The notes: generated from the sequence alone by a model not told the origin. A DNA stretch of 64,000 bases from Halomonas sp. M20 (GCF_020622265.1 NZ_JACNMQ010000001.1:124001-188000), one strand, 5' to 3'. Shown: positions 1 to 9,157, counted from the stretch's first letter. Program-made: numbers and translations.

Positions 1-1288
1 AGGGGCTTTCAAAGGTAGGCACGGCTTCAAGCACGCGACAGTTGTCGGGCGCGAGCCACCGGGTCAATTCATCGGCGGCGTCTTCAAGCGTCTCTGATTC
101 AGAGTGCGCCATTCTCGTACGCGCTTTCAGGGCCAGACCACGAGCCAGGGTTTTGGGCCATTCATCCAGGTCATGAGGTGGCGCATCAGGTATAGCGGCA
201 GTACTGGCTTCGGCTAGCTGGCTGGCCAGCTGCTTGACTCGGGCCTGACAGGTAGCGATCAGTGTCTTGTTGTCGTTCAGGTCTGTTTCGCTATCCAGAG
301 TGAGGCTCAAAGATAGCGTGGCAGACGTGACACAAGCAGTAAGACGCGCTTTCAAGTCCCAGAGGGGGTGCTTGGCCTGCAGGGTGGCGGCAAGGCTGCC
401 ATCGTTTAGCGCACTGACTAGCTGCTCGCCGATTCGCTGCTGCTCGGCGGTTATTGGCGCCGGTAGTGGCCAGAACAGTTCCAGCGCGGGTTGAACGAGA
501 GGCTGGTTCTCGGGCGGGCACCATTGTATCCAGCCAGGCTGAGCCCAGCGTGTGCTTGCGCTTCGCTGCTCTCTTGCAAAAAGCGGGGGCGAACCATCTT
601 CGCGAAACCTGTCTGCCGCGGCTGTCAGTAACTCGAGCTGCTGCTCCAAGGGCTGCGGTCCCAGCATGACTAGACTCAGACGCTCGGCACGATAATGGCA
701 TGTGTGAAAGTCGTGAAGCGCAGAGCGCAGTGCTGATATGTCTGCCTCCAGGCTCTGGCGATTGCCATGGTGGCAGTCAAAGGCAGGATGCGACGCCTGG
801 AAAAGTTGTGACAGGGCGCGCTGCCGATGCAGTTCGGGGTCCGCCATCCGCGCCTGGAATTCAGCCTCGATCACCTCGACTTCCCGGGCGATGAGTGTCT
901 CTCTCAAAGATGGATGCAGAGTAATATCGAGCATCCTTTCCAGGCCTGCCTGGGCCGTTCTCGGGGGCAGGGTCAAATGAACATCCGTGCTGTACTCGTC
1001 GGTATGGGCGTTGTAGCGCCCGCCTTGATCGCCCACCCAAGCGGCGAAATCTCCGGGCTCGGGATGGCAAGACGACCCCAGAAACAGCGCATGTTCGAGC
1101 AGATGAGCAAGCCCGGGCAGGTCTTCAGGCTCATCGAGATAACCTGCGCCGATGGCGCAGACCAAACGTACCTGGCGTGCGCTGGGCACTTCGATGGCTA
1201 GGATGCGTGTGCCACTCGTGAGCTGATGCTCTGCCATACGACTACCCGATGGAAGGAGGCGCGGCATCTGGTCCTTCATGACGTTCAT
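1..1288 (-). CDS. pqqF: PqqF, M16 insulinase-like zinc protease (C-terminal part outside window)
   Basis: Predicted zinc metalloprotease of the M16 family that acts in PQQ biosynthesis, probably cleaving the PqqA-derived peptide. Translating the minus strand from 1288 gives an open frame of at least 429 codons that runs off the left edge. The inverted zinc motif is visible as HLLEH about 60 residues in (consensus HxxEH), followed by LFLGS and a GGRYNAHT segment typical of M16 N-terminal domains. The start ATG overlaps the pqqE stop as ATGA (1288-1285), so the two are translationally coupled; an in-frame ATG at 1279 is an alternative. Last gene of the pqqA-F unit. Family members are about 750-800 residues, so roughly half is missing here. 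Confidence 0.87.
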   Translation of the reverse strand, partial: MNVMKDQMPRLLPSGSRMAEHQLTSGTRILAIEVPSARQVRLVCAIGAGYLDEPEDLPGLAHLLEHALFLGSSCHPEPGDFAAWVGDQGGRYNAHTDEYSTDVHLTLPPRTAQAGLERMLDITLHPSLRETLIAREVEVIEAEFQARMADPELHRQRALSQLFQASHPAFDCHHGNRQSLEADISALRSALHDFHTCHYRAERLSLVMLGPQPLEQQLELLTAAADRFREDGSPPLFAREQRSASTRWAQPGWIQWCPPENQPLVQPALELFWPLPAPITAEQQRIGEQLVSALNDGSLAATLQAKHPLWDLKARLTACVTSATLSLSLTLDSETDLNDNKTLIATCQARVKQLASQLAEASTAAIPDAPPHDLDEWPKTLARGLALKARTRMAHSESETLEDAADELTRWLAPDNCRVLEAVPTFESP

Positions 1289-2451
1289 TCGTGAAAGAAC
1301 ACCCGAGATTCCCGAACGTTGCGCAATGTCAGTTCCTGTAGGGAACGCGCGTCAGTGGCGGCTTCATTTCGGGCGGCTTCGATCAGATGATGATCCGGAG
1401 ACAGATCGCACACCGGGTCCGTGGCGCTGGCGTCCCCGGTTAATAGATAGGCTTGGCAGCGGCAGCCGCCGAAATCCCGGTGGCGCTCGTCGCAGTCACG
1501 ACAGGGGGAGGGCATCCAGTCCTCGCCGCGATAGCGATTAAAGGCATCGCTTTGATACCAGATCGCCTTCAGGGGCTGCTCGCGCACCGTAGGAAACGTC
1601 ATGGGTAAGATACGTGCGCTGTGACAGGGCAGCACTGCGCCGTCCGGGGCCACGGTCATGAAGATGGAACCCCAACCTCCCATGCAGGGCTTGGGGCGCG
1701 TTGCATAGTAGTCCGGTATCACGAACAGTAGGCGCATCTCCTGACCCTTGGCAGCAAGATGCTCGCGCCAGCGCGCGGTAGTGGCCTCGGCGGCTTCCAA
1801 CTGTTCACGGCTGGGCAGAAGCCCGGCGCGATTGAGATGCGCCCAGCCATATAGCTGGCAGTTGGCCAGCTCCACCGCGTCGGCGCCAAGCTCGGCGCAC
1901 AGGGCGATGATGTCGTCGATTTGGTCGATATTATGCCGATGCAACACCACGTTGAGTACCATGGGATAGCCTGCGGCCTTGACCGCCCTGGCCATGGCCA
2001 GCTTCTTGGCATGGGCCTTGGGTGAGCCCGCCACTGCCGCGGCGACCTCCGCATCCGCTGCCTGCAGGCTGATCTGGATATGATCGAGTCCTGCCTCTCG
2101 TAGAGCATCGATGCGGGCTTCATCGAGCCCCAGCCCGGAGGTGATCAGATTGGTATAAAAACCTAGCCGATGGGCCTCGGCTACCAAGGCTTCCAGGTCC
2201 TTGCGCACCAAAGGTTCGCCGCCGGAAAAGCCTAGCTGCACGGCGCCCATGGCTCGAGCCTGACGCAGTACGTCGAACCACTCCTCGGTGCTCAATTCAT
2301 CCTGTTGGGCGGCAAAGTCCAGCGGGTTGGAACAGTAGGAGCACTGCAGCGGACAGCGATAGGTCAGCTCCGCCAGCAGCCACAGCGGGCCGCCCGGTGT
2401 CGGTTTTGCAATTGTCGATGCGGAAATCGAGTGTGAATGCCGTTCACTCAT
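1285..2451 (-). CDS. pqqE: PqqE, radical SAM peptide cyclase of PQQ biosynthesis
   Basis: Radical SAM enzyme that cross-links the conserved Glu and Tyr of PqqA, with PqqD presenting the peptide. The protein has 388 residues, the usual family length. The radical SAM cluster motif CPLQCSYC lies near residue 34, followed by [12 protein letters not shown]. The C-terminal SPASM region has its cysteines in CMGGWGS, PCHSARI, CRDCDER, GGCRC and DPVC. The start overlaps the end of pqqD by 8 bases, and the stop overlaps the pqqF start. All key cluster cysteines appear intact. Confidence 0.96.
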   Translation of the reverse strand: MSERHSHSISASTIAKPTPGGPLWLLAELTYRCPLQCSYCSNPLDFAAQQDELSTEEWFDVLRQARAMGAVQLGFSGGEPLVRKDLEALVAEAHRLGFYTNLITSGLGLDEARIDALREAGLDHIQISLQAADAEVAAAVAGSPKAHAKKLAMARAVKAAGYPMVLNVVLHRHNIDQIDDIIALCAELGADAVELANCQLYGWAHLNRAGLLPSREQLEAAEATTARWREHLAAKGQEMRLLFVIPDYYATRPKPCMGGWGSIFMTVAPDGAVLPCHSARILPMTFPTVREQPLKAIWYQSDAFNRYRGEDWMPSPCRDCDERHRDFGGCRCQAYLLTGDASATDPVCDLSPDHHLIEAARNEAATDARSLQELTLRNVRESRVFFHE

Positions 2452-2719
2452 GACGAATCCAGCCTTGGTTGGCGGCGTCCAGCAGAAATTCTTCCACGTC
2501 TGCGGTCATTTCGTCTCTGGGCGCCTCGGGAAAGCGGCGCTGCAGCTCGTCGACCAGTGCGGCCACGTCTCGCTCGCCGTCGAGCAGCGTCAAGATCGCG
2601 CCGGCGCTTTCGTTGAGCTGTACCATCCCTTCAGGATAGAGCAATACGTGGCGCTGCTGGGCGTCTTCCCACTGCAGGCGCCAGCCCGGGCGCAGGCGAT
2701 AGACAGTTGTCGGGTTCAT
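2444..2719 (-). CDS. pqqD: PqqD, PqqA peptide chaperone
   Basis: Small cytosolic protein of 91 residues, family-typical, that binds the precursor PqqA and delivers it to PqqE. The sequence fits the PqqD domain: [20 protein letters not shown] at the N-terminus, then [19 protein letters not shown] with the characteristic Asn-Glu-Ser/Thr-Ala, and a C-terminal DAANQGWI. The ATG overlaps the pqqC stop as ATGA and its end overlaps pqqE by 8 bases, so pqqC, pqqD and pqqE form one coupled translation unit. Confidence 0.94.
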   Translation of the reverse strand: MNPTTVYRLRPGWRLQWEDAQQRHVLLYPEGMVQLNESAGAILTLLDGERDVAALVDELQRRFPEAPRDEMTADVEEFLLDAANQGWIRHE

Positions 2720-3516
2720 GAAAGCCCCCGATGATAGACGCGCTCGTCGGTAACCGTGTGATAGGGCGCCCGATCAAGCTGATAAGCCAGTGTCATGGCG
2801 TCGAGCATGCTCCATAGCACATCGAGTTTGAACTGCAGAATGTCCAGGGCGCGCTGCTGGGTCGCCGGTGTCGTGCAAAGATCAAGGGCTAGTTCCAGGC
2901 CGTGATCCACGTCGCGTCTGGCTTCTCCTAGGCGCTTGCGGAAGTAGGCGTAGCCTGTGGCGTCGATCCAGGGATAATGGGTTGGCCAGGTGTCCAGGCG
3001 ACTCTGATGGGCCTGAGGGGCGAACAGCTCAGTAAGCGAAGAAATCGCGCCTTCGCGCCAATCAGCTCGGCGCACGAAGTTGACGTAGGCGTCAACAGCA
3101 AAGCGCACCCCGGGCAGCACGTGTTCCTGGGACCACAGTTCCTCGCGACTCAAGCCCACCGCCTCGCCCAGAGTCAGCCAGGCCTCGATGCCGCCGCCAT
3201 CATCTGCGTGGCCATCGTGATCCAACAGGCGTTGAATCCAGCGCCGACGGGCGCTCGCATCCGGACAGTTGGCCAGCAGCGCCGCATCCTTGAGTGGAAT
3301 GTTGATCTGATAATAGAAGCGGTTGGCCACCCAGCCGCGAATCTGTTCCGGGGTGGAGCGGCCCTGGGCCATGTCCACCTGATAGGGATGATGAAGATGG
3401 TAGTAATCGCCCTTGGCCAGCAGCGCCTTATGAAAAGCGTCGCGATCCAGCGTTTTATCCGCTGTCTTCTCGGATGCGGCGAAGGAGGTGGCAAAAGGCG
3501 AGGCATTCGGTGGCAT
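2716..3516 (-). CDS. pqqC: PqqC, pyrroloquinoline-quinone synthase
   Basis: Cofactor-free oxidase that performs the final ring closure and eight-electron oxidation to PQQ. I place the start at 3516 because AAGGAG lies 9 bases upstream; the frame extends to 3558 but that start has no Shine-Dalgarno. The resulting 266 residues match the family (about 250). Recognisable segments are [30 protein letters not shown], and [11 protein letters not shown] near residue 95, plus the C-terminal [15 protein letters not shown] helix. It is separated from pqqB by about 110 bases and overlaps pqqD by 4. Confidence 0.95.
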   Translation of the reverse strand: MPPNASPFATSFAASEKTADKTLDRDAFHKALLAKGDYYHLHHPYQVDMAQGRSTPEQIRGWVANRFYYQINIPLKDAALLANCPDASARRRWIQRLLDHDGHADDGGGIEAWLTLGEAVGLSREELWSQEHVLPGVRFAVDAYVNFVRRADWREGAISSLTELFAPQAHQSRLDTWPTHYPWIDATGYAYFRKRLGEARRDVDHGLELALDLCTTPATQQRALDILQFKLDVLWSMLDAMTLAYQLDRAPYHTVTDERVYHRGLS

Positions 3517-3627
3517 GACGGGGTTCTCCTTGAAAATTAGGCAATCCATGGCCGGCAAGGTTAGTCATGTTTTTGATAGGACGCTATCGACACTTTTGAA
3601 GTTCATATTTCATGGCTCCAAGCCCTA

Positions 3628-4557
3628 TCATGGCTCGAAGCGCAGGCCGTCGAAGGCAACCTCGATGTTGCGGGCATCGAGTTCCGCCCGCTCGCTGGAA
3701 TTCTCGTCGAGAATCGGATTGGTGTTGTTGATGTGAATCAGAATACGCCGGGTGCGTTCGGGCAATTGCTCGAGTTCGCTCAGCAGCCCGCCCTCGCCGG
3801 ATAGCGCCAGATGGCCCATGTCCTGCCCGGTGGCCTTGCCGACCCCGGCCTGTTGCAGCTCGTCGTCCTGCCAGACGGTACCGTCCACCAGCACACAATC
3901 AGCGCGTTTGAGCCAATCGCGCAGGTCATCATCCGGTTTGCCCAGGCCCGGTGCGTAGAACAGCGAACGACCGGTGCGAGTGTCTTCGATGTACAGGCCG
4001 ATGTTATCCCCCGGGGTAGGGGCACCACGCCGCGGTGAATAGGGCGGGGCGTTGCTATGCAGGGCAATGGCGGTAAAGGCCAGGTCCGGGCAGAACGGCA
4101 CCGAAAAACGGGCAACGTTCTGATCGTTAGCCACTTCGACAGGCTGCCAGCGCAATCCGCCCTGCCAATGCTCCAGCATGGGAAAGAGTGGAAATCCGGT
4201 GCTCAGATCCTGATGCACGTTCGGGGTGCACCAGACATCCAGCGGACAGCCTTCCCGCAGGGATAATAGGCCGGATGTATGATCGATCTGACCATCCATG
4301 AGCAGCACCCCGGCAATGCCGGTATCCCGAGGCTGACGCTTGGGATGCAGTTCGCGATTGGCGCCGATCTGGGCGCGAATATCCGGCGAGGCATTGCACA
4401 GCAACCAGCGCTCGCCGTCGCTACTGATGGCGATGGAGGACTGGGTGCGCGCCTGGGCGTTCAGACTTCCATCGCGCAAACCAAGACAGTTGCGACAGTT
4501 GCAGTTCCATTGCGGGAAGCCGCCTCCCGCGGCCGAACCTAACACCAGAACCTGCAT
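3628..4557 (-). CDS. pqqB: PqqB, metallo-beta-lactamase-fold PQQ biosynthesis protein
   Basis: PqqB belongs to the metallo-beta-lactamase superfamily and is assigned to late steps of PQQ synthesis (hydroxylation of the PqqA-derived tyrosine has been proposed). It has 309 residues, the usual length. The N-terminus [19 protein letters not shown] and the cysteine pair WNCNCRNC are family hallmarks; the loop [18 protein letters not shown] replaces the classical HxHxDH motif. An AAGGAGG ribosome site precedes the ATG. It lies downstream of pqqA and the hairpin at 4579-4605, so expression is probably lower than that of pqqA. Confidence 0.96.
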   Translation of the reverse strand: MQVLVLGSAAGGGFPQWNCNCRNCLGLRDGSLNAQARTQSSIAISSDGERWLLCNASPDIRAQIGANRELHPKRQPRDTGIAGVLLMDGQIDHTSGLLSLREGCPLDVWCTPNVHQDLSTGFPLFPMLEHWQGGLRWQPVEVANDQNVARFSVPFCPDLAFTAIALHSNAPPYSPRRGAPTPGDNIGLYIEDTRTGRSLFYAPGLGKPDDDLRDWLKRADCVLVDGTVWQDDELQQAGVGKATGQDMGHLALSGEGGLLSELEQLPERTRRILIHINNTNPILDENSSERAELDARNIEVAFDGLRFEP

Positions 4558-4578
4558 CTTGTTCCTCCTTGATAAAGC

Positions 4579-4605
4579 AAAACGCCCCGATCATCGGAGC
4601 GTTTT
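4579..4605 (-). terminator. Hairpin between pqqA and pqqB
   Basis: On the minus strand the sequence reads AAAACGCTCCGAT followed by ATCGGGGCGTTTT, a stem of about 12 pairs with one wobble, ending in a short T run. It begins 17 bases after the pqqA stop. A partial terminator here would let the short pqqA message be made in excess over pqqB-F, an arrangement known in other pqq operons. I cannot judge read-through efficiency from sequence. Confidence 0.75.
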
Positions 4606-4621
4606 CAATGACAAGCTGAAA

Positions 4622-4693
4622 TCAGCGATTGGCGATATAGAGGGTGACCTCGAAGCCAAGGCGCAGATCGTTATAAGAGGGCTTGGTCCACAT
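4622..4693 (-). CDS. pqqA: PqqA, 23-residue PQQ precursor peptide
   Basis: Ribosomally made precursor whose Glu and Tyr side chains become PQQ. It has 23 codons, too short for ordinary gene callers. It begins [14 protein letters not shown] and carries the conserved Glu15-Val-Thr-Leu-Tyr19 spacing (ExxxY), followed by IANR. GGAG lies 9 bases before the ATG. First gene of the pqq operon, divergent from xoxF, with a probable attenuator directly downstream. All residues needed for PQQ formation are present. Confidence 0.97.
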   Translation of the reverse strand: MWTKPSYNDLRLGFEVTLYIANR

Positions 4694-5067
4694 GGTTCTT
4701 CTCCGATCATTGGGGTGGGGCTCACGAATAATTACTTTACACTTCTTCAGTAAAGCACTCTAGCCAATAGTTGCATTGCGACCTAGGTCTAATGGTAGTA
4801 AGGCGGCGCGTCAAAAGCTATAAGATTTATCCGATCGAATCTCAAAACAGTTGTAAACCAATAGATTGTTAAGAAGTGGTACACCATTGTCGAGATGAAC
4901 AATTGTGTTGCCCTCTGTGAAATGGCCGAAAGGCCCCTCTCTTCTCCTATGCAATCTCGCATCCTGTGCTAGACCTTATAAGGTGTTGCTGGAAAGTAAT
5001 AACAACGACAAGCTTGCCGCGAGCAGGGAATAGCCCGTGGTGAGACCCTCACCCCGGAGATGATGTC
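4694..5067. promoter_or_regulatory. Divergent pqqA/xoxF control region
   Basis: A stretch of 374 bases without a gene separates pqqA (leftward) from xoxF (rightward) and must hold both promoters. I can see four symmetric elements: CTTTAC/GTAAAG (4735-4755), a GGCC-GAAA-GGCC tetraloop hairpin (4924-4935), a perfect 12-base palindrome ACCTTATAAGGT (4973-4984), and GGTGAG-acc-CTCACC (5039-5053) just before the xoxF ribosome site CGGAG. None is assigned to a known regulator. The region is more AT-rich than the flanking genes. No convincing sigma-70 pair was identified. Confidence 0.55.
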
Positions 5068-6906
5068 ATGCTAAAGGAGATGAAATATGCCATTGCGACC
5101 ATAGGGCTCTTGGCCGCTACCACGCTTCAAGCCAACGACAATCAGCTTGAATTACAGAACAACCCCGAACTATGGGCCACCCAGCTCGGCAACTATCAAG
5201 GCAATCGCTACAGCAAGCTCGACCAGATCAACCGCGACACTATCAACGGCCTGCGCCCTATGTGGCAATTCTCGACCGGGGTGTTGCGCGGTCATGAGGG
5301 CGGCCCACTGTATGTCGGCGACGGTCGTCTGTATATCCACACTCCCTTCCCCAATAAGGTATTTGCCCTCGACCTGGAAGATCAGGGTCGTATCGTCTGG
5401 ACCTATGAGCCGGATCAAGATCCTCGGGTCATTCCTGTCATGTGCTGCGATACCGTCAATCGCGGTCTCGCCTATGCGGATGGCCGCCTGTTTTTGGGCC
5501 AGGCCAACAATACCCTGATCGCGCTGGATTCGGAGTCCGGGGAACTACTGTGGGAAGCCACCAACGGTGATCACACCAAGGGTGAGAGCAATACCATGTC
5601 GCCACTCGTGGTGCATGACAAGGTCGTGATGGGCATCAGCGGGGGCGAGTTCGGGGTGCGCGGTCATATGACCGCCTACAACGTCGAGTCGGGAGAAAGA
5701 GTCTGGCGCGGGTACTCCAACGGCCCCGATAGCGATGTGCTACTCGATCCGCAAAAAACCCTGATGATGGGCAAGCCCATCGGTGAGGCGGATCTGGGCG
5801 TGAGCACCTGGCCGGAAGGCGAATGGAAGCGCGGCGGCGGCGCCCCCTGGGGCTGGGTCACCTACGACCCTGAACTCGATCTGATCTACTACGGTTCGGG
5901 TAATCCAGGTAGCTGGAATCCGGAGCAACGCACCGTGAACGGCGAACCCGCGGACAATAAGTGGGCCATCACGGTATTTGCCCGGGACCCTAATACCGGC
6001 GAGGTCAAGTGGGTCTATCAAAAGGTGCCCTTCGATGAATGGGACTACGACGGCGTCAACGAGAATCAGCTGATCGATGTGGAGATCGACGGTGAGCAGC
6101 GCAAGGGCCTGGCGATCATCGATCGTACCGGCTTTGGCTTTCTGCTCGATCGGGAGTCCGGCGAACTTCTTGTAGCCGAGAAATTCGCTCCGGAAACCAA
6201 CTGGGCGAGCCATTACGACATGGACACCGGCCGGCCGGTGGTCAACGAGGAGTTCAGCACCTTCCGTCAAGGGGTCAATGTCAACACCACGGATATCTGC
6301 CCTACTGCCATGGGCGCCAAGAACATGCAGCCCAGCGCCTACTCCCCGGAAACTGGCCTGCTCTATGCCGGCATCAACCGTATCTGCATGAACTACGAGC
6401 CTTACGAAACCGAGTATGTCGCGGGTCAGCCCTATGTCGGCGCTACCCTCACTATGATGCCCGCCCCGGTGCAGGAGGGGGACGGCAACAAAGGGCGCAT
6501 GGGCAGCTTCATCGCCTGGGACCCGGTCAAGGGTGAAGTCGTTTGGGAAATCGATGAGCGCTTCGCGGTCTGGAGCGGTGCCTTGGCCACGGCAGGTGGA
6601 CTTGCGTTCTACGGCACCCTGGAAGGCCATGTGAAGGCGGTGAACATCGATACCGGTGAGGAGCTATGGAGCTTCAAGACCCCGTCGGGAATCATCGGTA
6701 ACATCAATACCTTCCAACATCAAGGCAAGCAGTATCTAGGCGTGCTGTCTGGGGTCGGTGGCTGGGCGGGCATAGGTCTGGCAGCGGGTCTCGAAGATCC
6801 TGAAGAGGGATTAGGGGCGGTCAGCGCCTTTGCCTCTCTCAAGGATTACACCGAGCTTGGTGGCGTACTGACGGTGTTCGCCTTGTCGGATGCGCCAGAC
6901 GCCTGA
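5068..6906 (+). CDS. xoxF: XoxF-type PQQ-dependent alcohol dehydrogenase, predicted lanthanide-dependent
   Basis: Periplasmic quinoprotein that oxidises methanol or other primary alcohols and passes electrons to a cytochrome c. The 612 residues start with a signal peptide (cleavage near LQAND, residue 22). The eight-bladed propeller shows the vicinal disulfide Cys126-Cys127 in VMCCD, the metal ligands Glu194 (GGEFGVRG) and Asn279 (GSGNPGSW), and catalytic Asp326 in WDYDGVNE. Asp328, two residues later, is the extra metal ligand that marks lanthanide enzymes; calcium MxaF enzymes have Ala there. Overall wording (RYSKLDQIN, STGVLRGHEG, CDTVNRGLAYADG) is closer to XoxF than to ExaA. First gene of an operon with its cytochrome and XoxJ. 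Substrate range cannot be read from sequence. Confidence 0.9.
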   Translation: MLKEMKYAIATIGLLAATTLQANDNQLELQNNPELWATQLGNYQGNRYSKLDQINRDTINGLRPMWQFSTGVLRGHEGGPLYVGDGRLYIHTPFPNKVFALDLEDQGRIVWTYEPDQDPRVIPVMCCDTVNRGLAYADGRLFLGQANNTLIALDSESGELLWEATNGDHTKGESNTMSPLVVHDKVVMGISGGEFGVRGHMTAYNVESGERVWRGYSNGPDSDVLLDPQKTLMMGKPIGEADLGVSTWPEGEWKRGGGAPWGWVTYDPELDLIYYGSGNPGSWNPEQRTVNGEPADNKWAITVFARDPNTGEVKWVYQKVPFDEWDYDGVNENQLIDVEIDGEQRKGLAIIDRTGFGFLLDRESGELLVAEKFAPETNWASHYDMDTGRPVVNEEFSTFRQGVNVNTTDICPTAMGAKNMQPSAYSPETGLLYAGINRICMNYEPYETEYVAGQPYVGATLTMMPAPVQEGDGNKGRMGSFIAWDPVKGEVVWEIDERFAVWSGALATAGGLAFYGTLEGHVKAVNIDTGEELWSFKTPSGIIGNINTFQHQGKQYLGVLSGVGGWAGIGLAAGLEDPEEGLGAVSAFASLKDYTELGGVLTVFALSDAPDA

Positions 6907-6914
6907 GGTATGTG

Positions 6915-6954
6915 CTCACTCACCGGCTTGATAGCTCTTGGGCCGGTGAGTGAG
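6915..6954 (+). terminator. 13-base-pair stem-loop after xoxF
   Basis: CTCACTCACCGGC (6915-6927) pairs perfectly with GCCGGTGAGTGAG (6942-6954) around a 14-base loop. No T run follows, so it is more likely an intercistronic hairpin that protects the xoxF message or reduces read-through into the cytochrome gene than a full terminator. It would give xoxF excess over the accessory genes. Confidence 0.6.
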
Positions 6955-7016
6955 TCATCCACTCATAATGGCTGTTGGCCGATGGAAAGACCGATGTGTC
7001 GAAGGAGGCTCATTGT

Positions 7017-7523
7017 ATGGCTTTGATCAAGACGCTACGACTCTCACTTGTTACAGGCGCCATAGGCGCGGTGCTGTTCATTGGTGTGACGACTGTGTCA
7101 GCTGAGGCAGAGGGAAAGGAAGGGGTTGGGCCCGGGGACTATACGGTCATCGACGGCAAGGTCGATCAGGGCACCTATGATGGTTACATCGCCTATACCC
7201 GCTCCTGCATGGCCTGTCATGGACCGGATGGTCTGGGTTCCTCCTTTGCTCCAAGCCTGATCAAACGCGCCCAGCAGCGTAGCTTTGCCGAATTCGCCAG
7301 GACCATAGCCGGCGGGCTACAAATTCAACCGGGCAAGGTCATGCCGTCTTTTGCCGACGACGAGTATGTATTGAGCAATATCGAGAATATCTATAGCTAT
7401 ATGCAAGCCCGTGGGGCGGAGGAAGTGGGTCGTGGGCGACCCAAGGTGATCGCGCCGGACGCCGACGCGGACAAAAAAGAAATTCCTGAAAGCACCAACA
7501 ACAAGAATGAAGAGTCGAAGTGA
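7017..7523 (+). CDS. xoxG: Periplasmic cytochrome c, electron acceptor of XoxF
   Basis: Single-haem cytochrome c of 168 residues, predicted to accept electrons from XoxF. I start it at 7017, where GAAGGAGG stands 9 bases upstream; the frame opens at 6975 without a ribosome site. A signal peptide (VTTVSAEAEG) is followed by YDGYIAYTRSCMACHGPDG with the haem motif CMACH, then GSSFAPSLIK, and the probable axial Met in GKVMPSF. It resembles the methanol-metabolism-related class c cytochromes found with MDH genes. The charged C-terminal tail rich in Asp, Glu and Lys is variable. The symbol xoxG rests on context and is less sure than the cytochrome call. Confidence 0.85.
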   Translation: MALIKTLRLSLVTGAIGAVLFIGVTTVSAEAEGKEGVGPGDYTVIDGKVDQGTYDGYIAYTRSCMACHGPDGLGSSFAPSLIKRAQQRSFAEFARTIAGGLQIQPGKVMPSFADDEYVLSNIENIYSYMQARGAEEVGRGRPKVIAPDADADKKEIPESTNNKNEESK

Positions 7524-7571
7524 TCGAGTAGGTGCATGTCCGGCTGGAACATCACTTCTTGGGAGGACGCC

Positions 7572-8423
7572 ATGCGAGGGAACTGTCGTTTGCTGACGCC
7601 ACTCATCATCGCCACTCTATTGGGACTGTCCATTGGAGCGAATGCCGATTTACCCGAGCGCGAGTCCCGAGAGTATTTGCGGGTGTGCGCCGACAGCAAT
7701 AACCTGCCGTTCACCAATCGTCGGGGTGAAGGATTCGAGAACCGTATTGCCGAGCTGATTGCGGAGGAGCTGGACGTTCCGCTGCGCTATGTCTATGCCC
7801 CTCAGGTCATGGGGTTCATACGCGACACCCTGGATGCGCGTCTTTGCGATCTGGTTATGGGTGTCGCCGCGGGCTACGGGTTCGTCCAGAACACCATTCC
7901 CTACTATCGCTCCGTGTACGCCCTGGTGGTGCCGGAAACCTCGGGTCTCGATGTGAACAGTCTCGACGCGCCGCAGCTGGCCGGTCGGCGTATCGGCGTG
8001 GTCTTCGAGACACCGCCGACGGTGCCATTGCGCCGCGCCAGCGCCCGTGTACGCAGCTACGCATTGCAGACCGATACCCGAGTGAGAAGACCGGTCAAGG
8101 ATGCGGTGAAGGACGTGGCCAACGGCGTCACCGACGCCGCCGTGCTGTGGGGGCCCATCGCGGGGCATTATGCGGCGCGCCAGCAGCCGCCACTCAAGAT
8201 CATCCCGCTGGTCGACGACACCACCGAGGCGCCGCTCTCCTATCGCATCACCATGGGGGTACGCCACGGCGAAAGCCGCTGGCGAGACTGGCTCAACGAC
8301 TTCATCGAGCGCCGCCAGGCGGATATCAACGCCATTCTGATCGACTACGAAGTGCCACTGCTCGACGAGCACGGTCGGCTTATCGACCCCAAAGCGATCT
8401 CGGAGGAGGCTGCCCGTGACTGA
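7572..8423 (+). CDS. xoxJ: XoxJ/MoxJ-like periplasmic substrate-binding protein
   Basis: Member of the quinoprotein-dehydrogenase-associated family of periplasmic binding proteins (MoxJ/XoxJ), thought to help mature or activate the dehydrogenase. The chosen ATG at 7572 has GGAGG 5 bases upstream. A signal peptide (LLGLSIGANA) precedes EYLRVCADSNNLPFTNRRGEGFENRIAELIAEEL, the typical opening of bacterial extracellular solute-binding folds, and VMGVAAGYGFVQNTIPYYRS. About 283 residues, family-typical. It sits 48 bases behind the cytochrome and overlaps the next gene by 8 bases. No transporter with matching specificity is known for this family. Confidence 0.87.
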   Translation: MRGNCRLLTPLIIATLLGLSIGANADLPERESREYLRVCADSNNLPFTNRRGEGFENRIAELIAEELDVPLRYVYAPQVMGFIRDTLDARLCDLVMGVAAGYGFVQNTIPYYRSVYALVVPETSGLDVNSLDAPQLAGRRIGVVFETPPTVPLRRASARVRSYALQTDTRVRRPVKDAVKDVANGVTDAAVLWGPIAGHYAARQQPPLKIIPLVDDTTEAPLSYRITMGVRHGESRWRDWLNDFIERRQADINAILIDYEVPLLDEHGRLIDPKAISEEAARD

Positions 8424-9120
8424 TCGGCGCTCTTCGTCATCGAGTTCCTTGTCATCAGGGCCGTCTTCAGCAGGTGCCTCGGCGATGTGGTTGCTGCTGA
8501 TTGTTCTGGCGCTGCCTTCTCTTGCCAGCGCGCAGTATCCCGGCGCCGAGCCCCTGGATTGGCCCTGCGAGCAGCGACTGATTCCCGCGCTTGCCTGGGG
8601 CGCCCTATGGGACGGCCCCTCGCCGGAGGCGCTGAAAAAGCAGTGGTGGGAGGACGAAGAAGTGGGCGCCGTGGTGCGCTTTGCCACCGCCCGCAAAACT
8701 CCGCGGGATGTTGCCATCGCCCGGGTGCGTAGTTTTGCTGAAGATGTCGCAAGCGGGCAGCAGAGCGCTGGCCGGAGCTTGACTCAGGAAGAGATAGAGC
8801 AGCGGCTGACACTGCTGTTTGCCGGCCTCTTCGAGCGTATCGATCGTGAACGCAATCGCGTCATTGCGGTAATACGAGGCGCCGCTCGCGCGCAAGTCGC
8901 AAGGCTGGATCGTATTTCGAGGATGATCGACAGGCTGGAGGTGCTGAGCGCCTCGGAGACTGCCAGTAACGACGCCATCGAACGTCTGCAAGAAGCGCTT
9001 TACTGGGAGCGGCAAACCTTTCGCATGCGCCAGCAAGCCTTGCCGGCGTTCTGCGAAAAACCCTATCTGCTGGAAGAGTCGTTGAGTCGGATGGTGAGGG
9101 ATATCCGTTCGCAGATGTGA
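8416..9120 (+). CDS. Unrecognised exported protein of the xoxF operon
   Basis: I do not recognise this family. The start is GTG at 8416 with GGAGG upstream, overlapping the xoxJ end by 8 bases, so it is translationally coupled. The 234 residues begin with a Ser-rich segment, then a hydrophobic stretch (MWLLLIVLALPSLASAQ, residues 24-40) that looks like a signal peptide, followed by PLDWPCEQRLIPAL. The rest (residues 80-230) is strongly helical and charged, with runs such as RVIAVIRGAARAQVARLDRI that could form a coiled coil, and two cysteines (LDWPC, PAFCEKPY). Location between xoxJ and the Ped-type ABC genes suggests a periplasmic role in the same system. Function unknown. Confidence 0.8.
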   Translation: MTDRRSSSSSSLSSGPSSAGASAMWLLLIVLALPSLASAQYPGAEPLDWPCEQRLIPALAWGALWDGPSPEALKKQWWEDEEVGAVVRFATARKTPRDVAIARVRSFAEDVASGQQSAGRSLTQEEIEQRLTLLFAGLFERIDRERNRVIAVIRGAARAQVARLDRISRMIDRLEVLSASETASNDAIERLQEALYWERQTFRMRQQALPAFCEKPYLLEESLSRMVRDIRSQM

Positions 9121-9157
9121 ACCCGTCGCTAGGCGATCGCTGAGCGTGGAGGGGCCT

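Noticed and set aside
291-701. 136-residue minus-strand frame
   Set aside because: Lies in another frame of pqqF; Arg/Ala-rich composition typical of a shadow frame in GC-rich DNA.
5740-6630. 296-residue minus-strand frame opposite xoxF
   Set aside because: Antisense of a confidently identified dehydrogenase; no ribosome site or homology.
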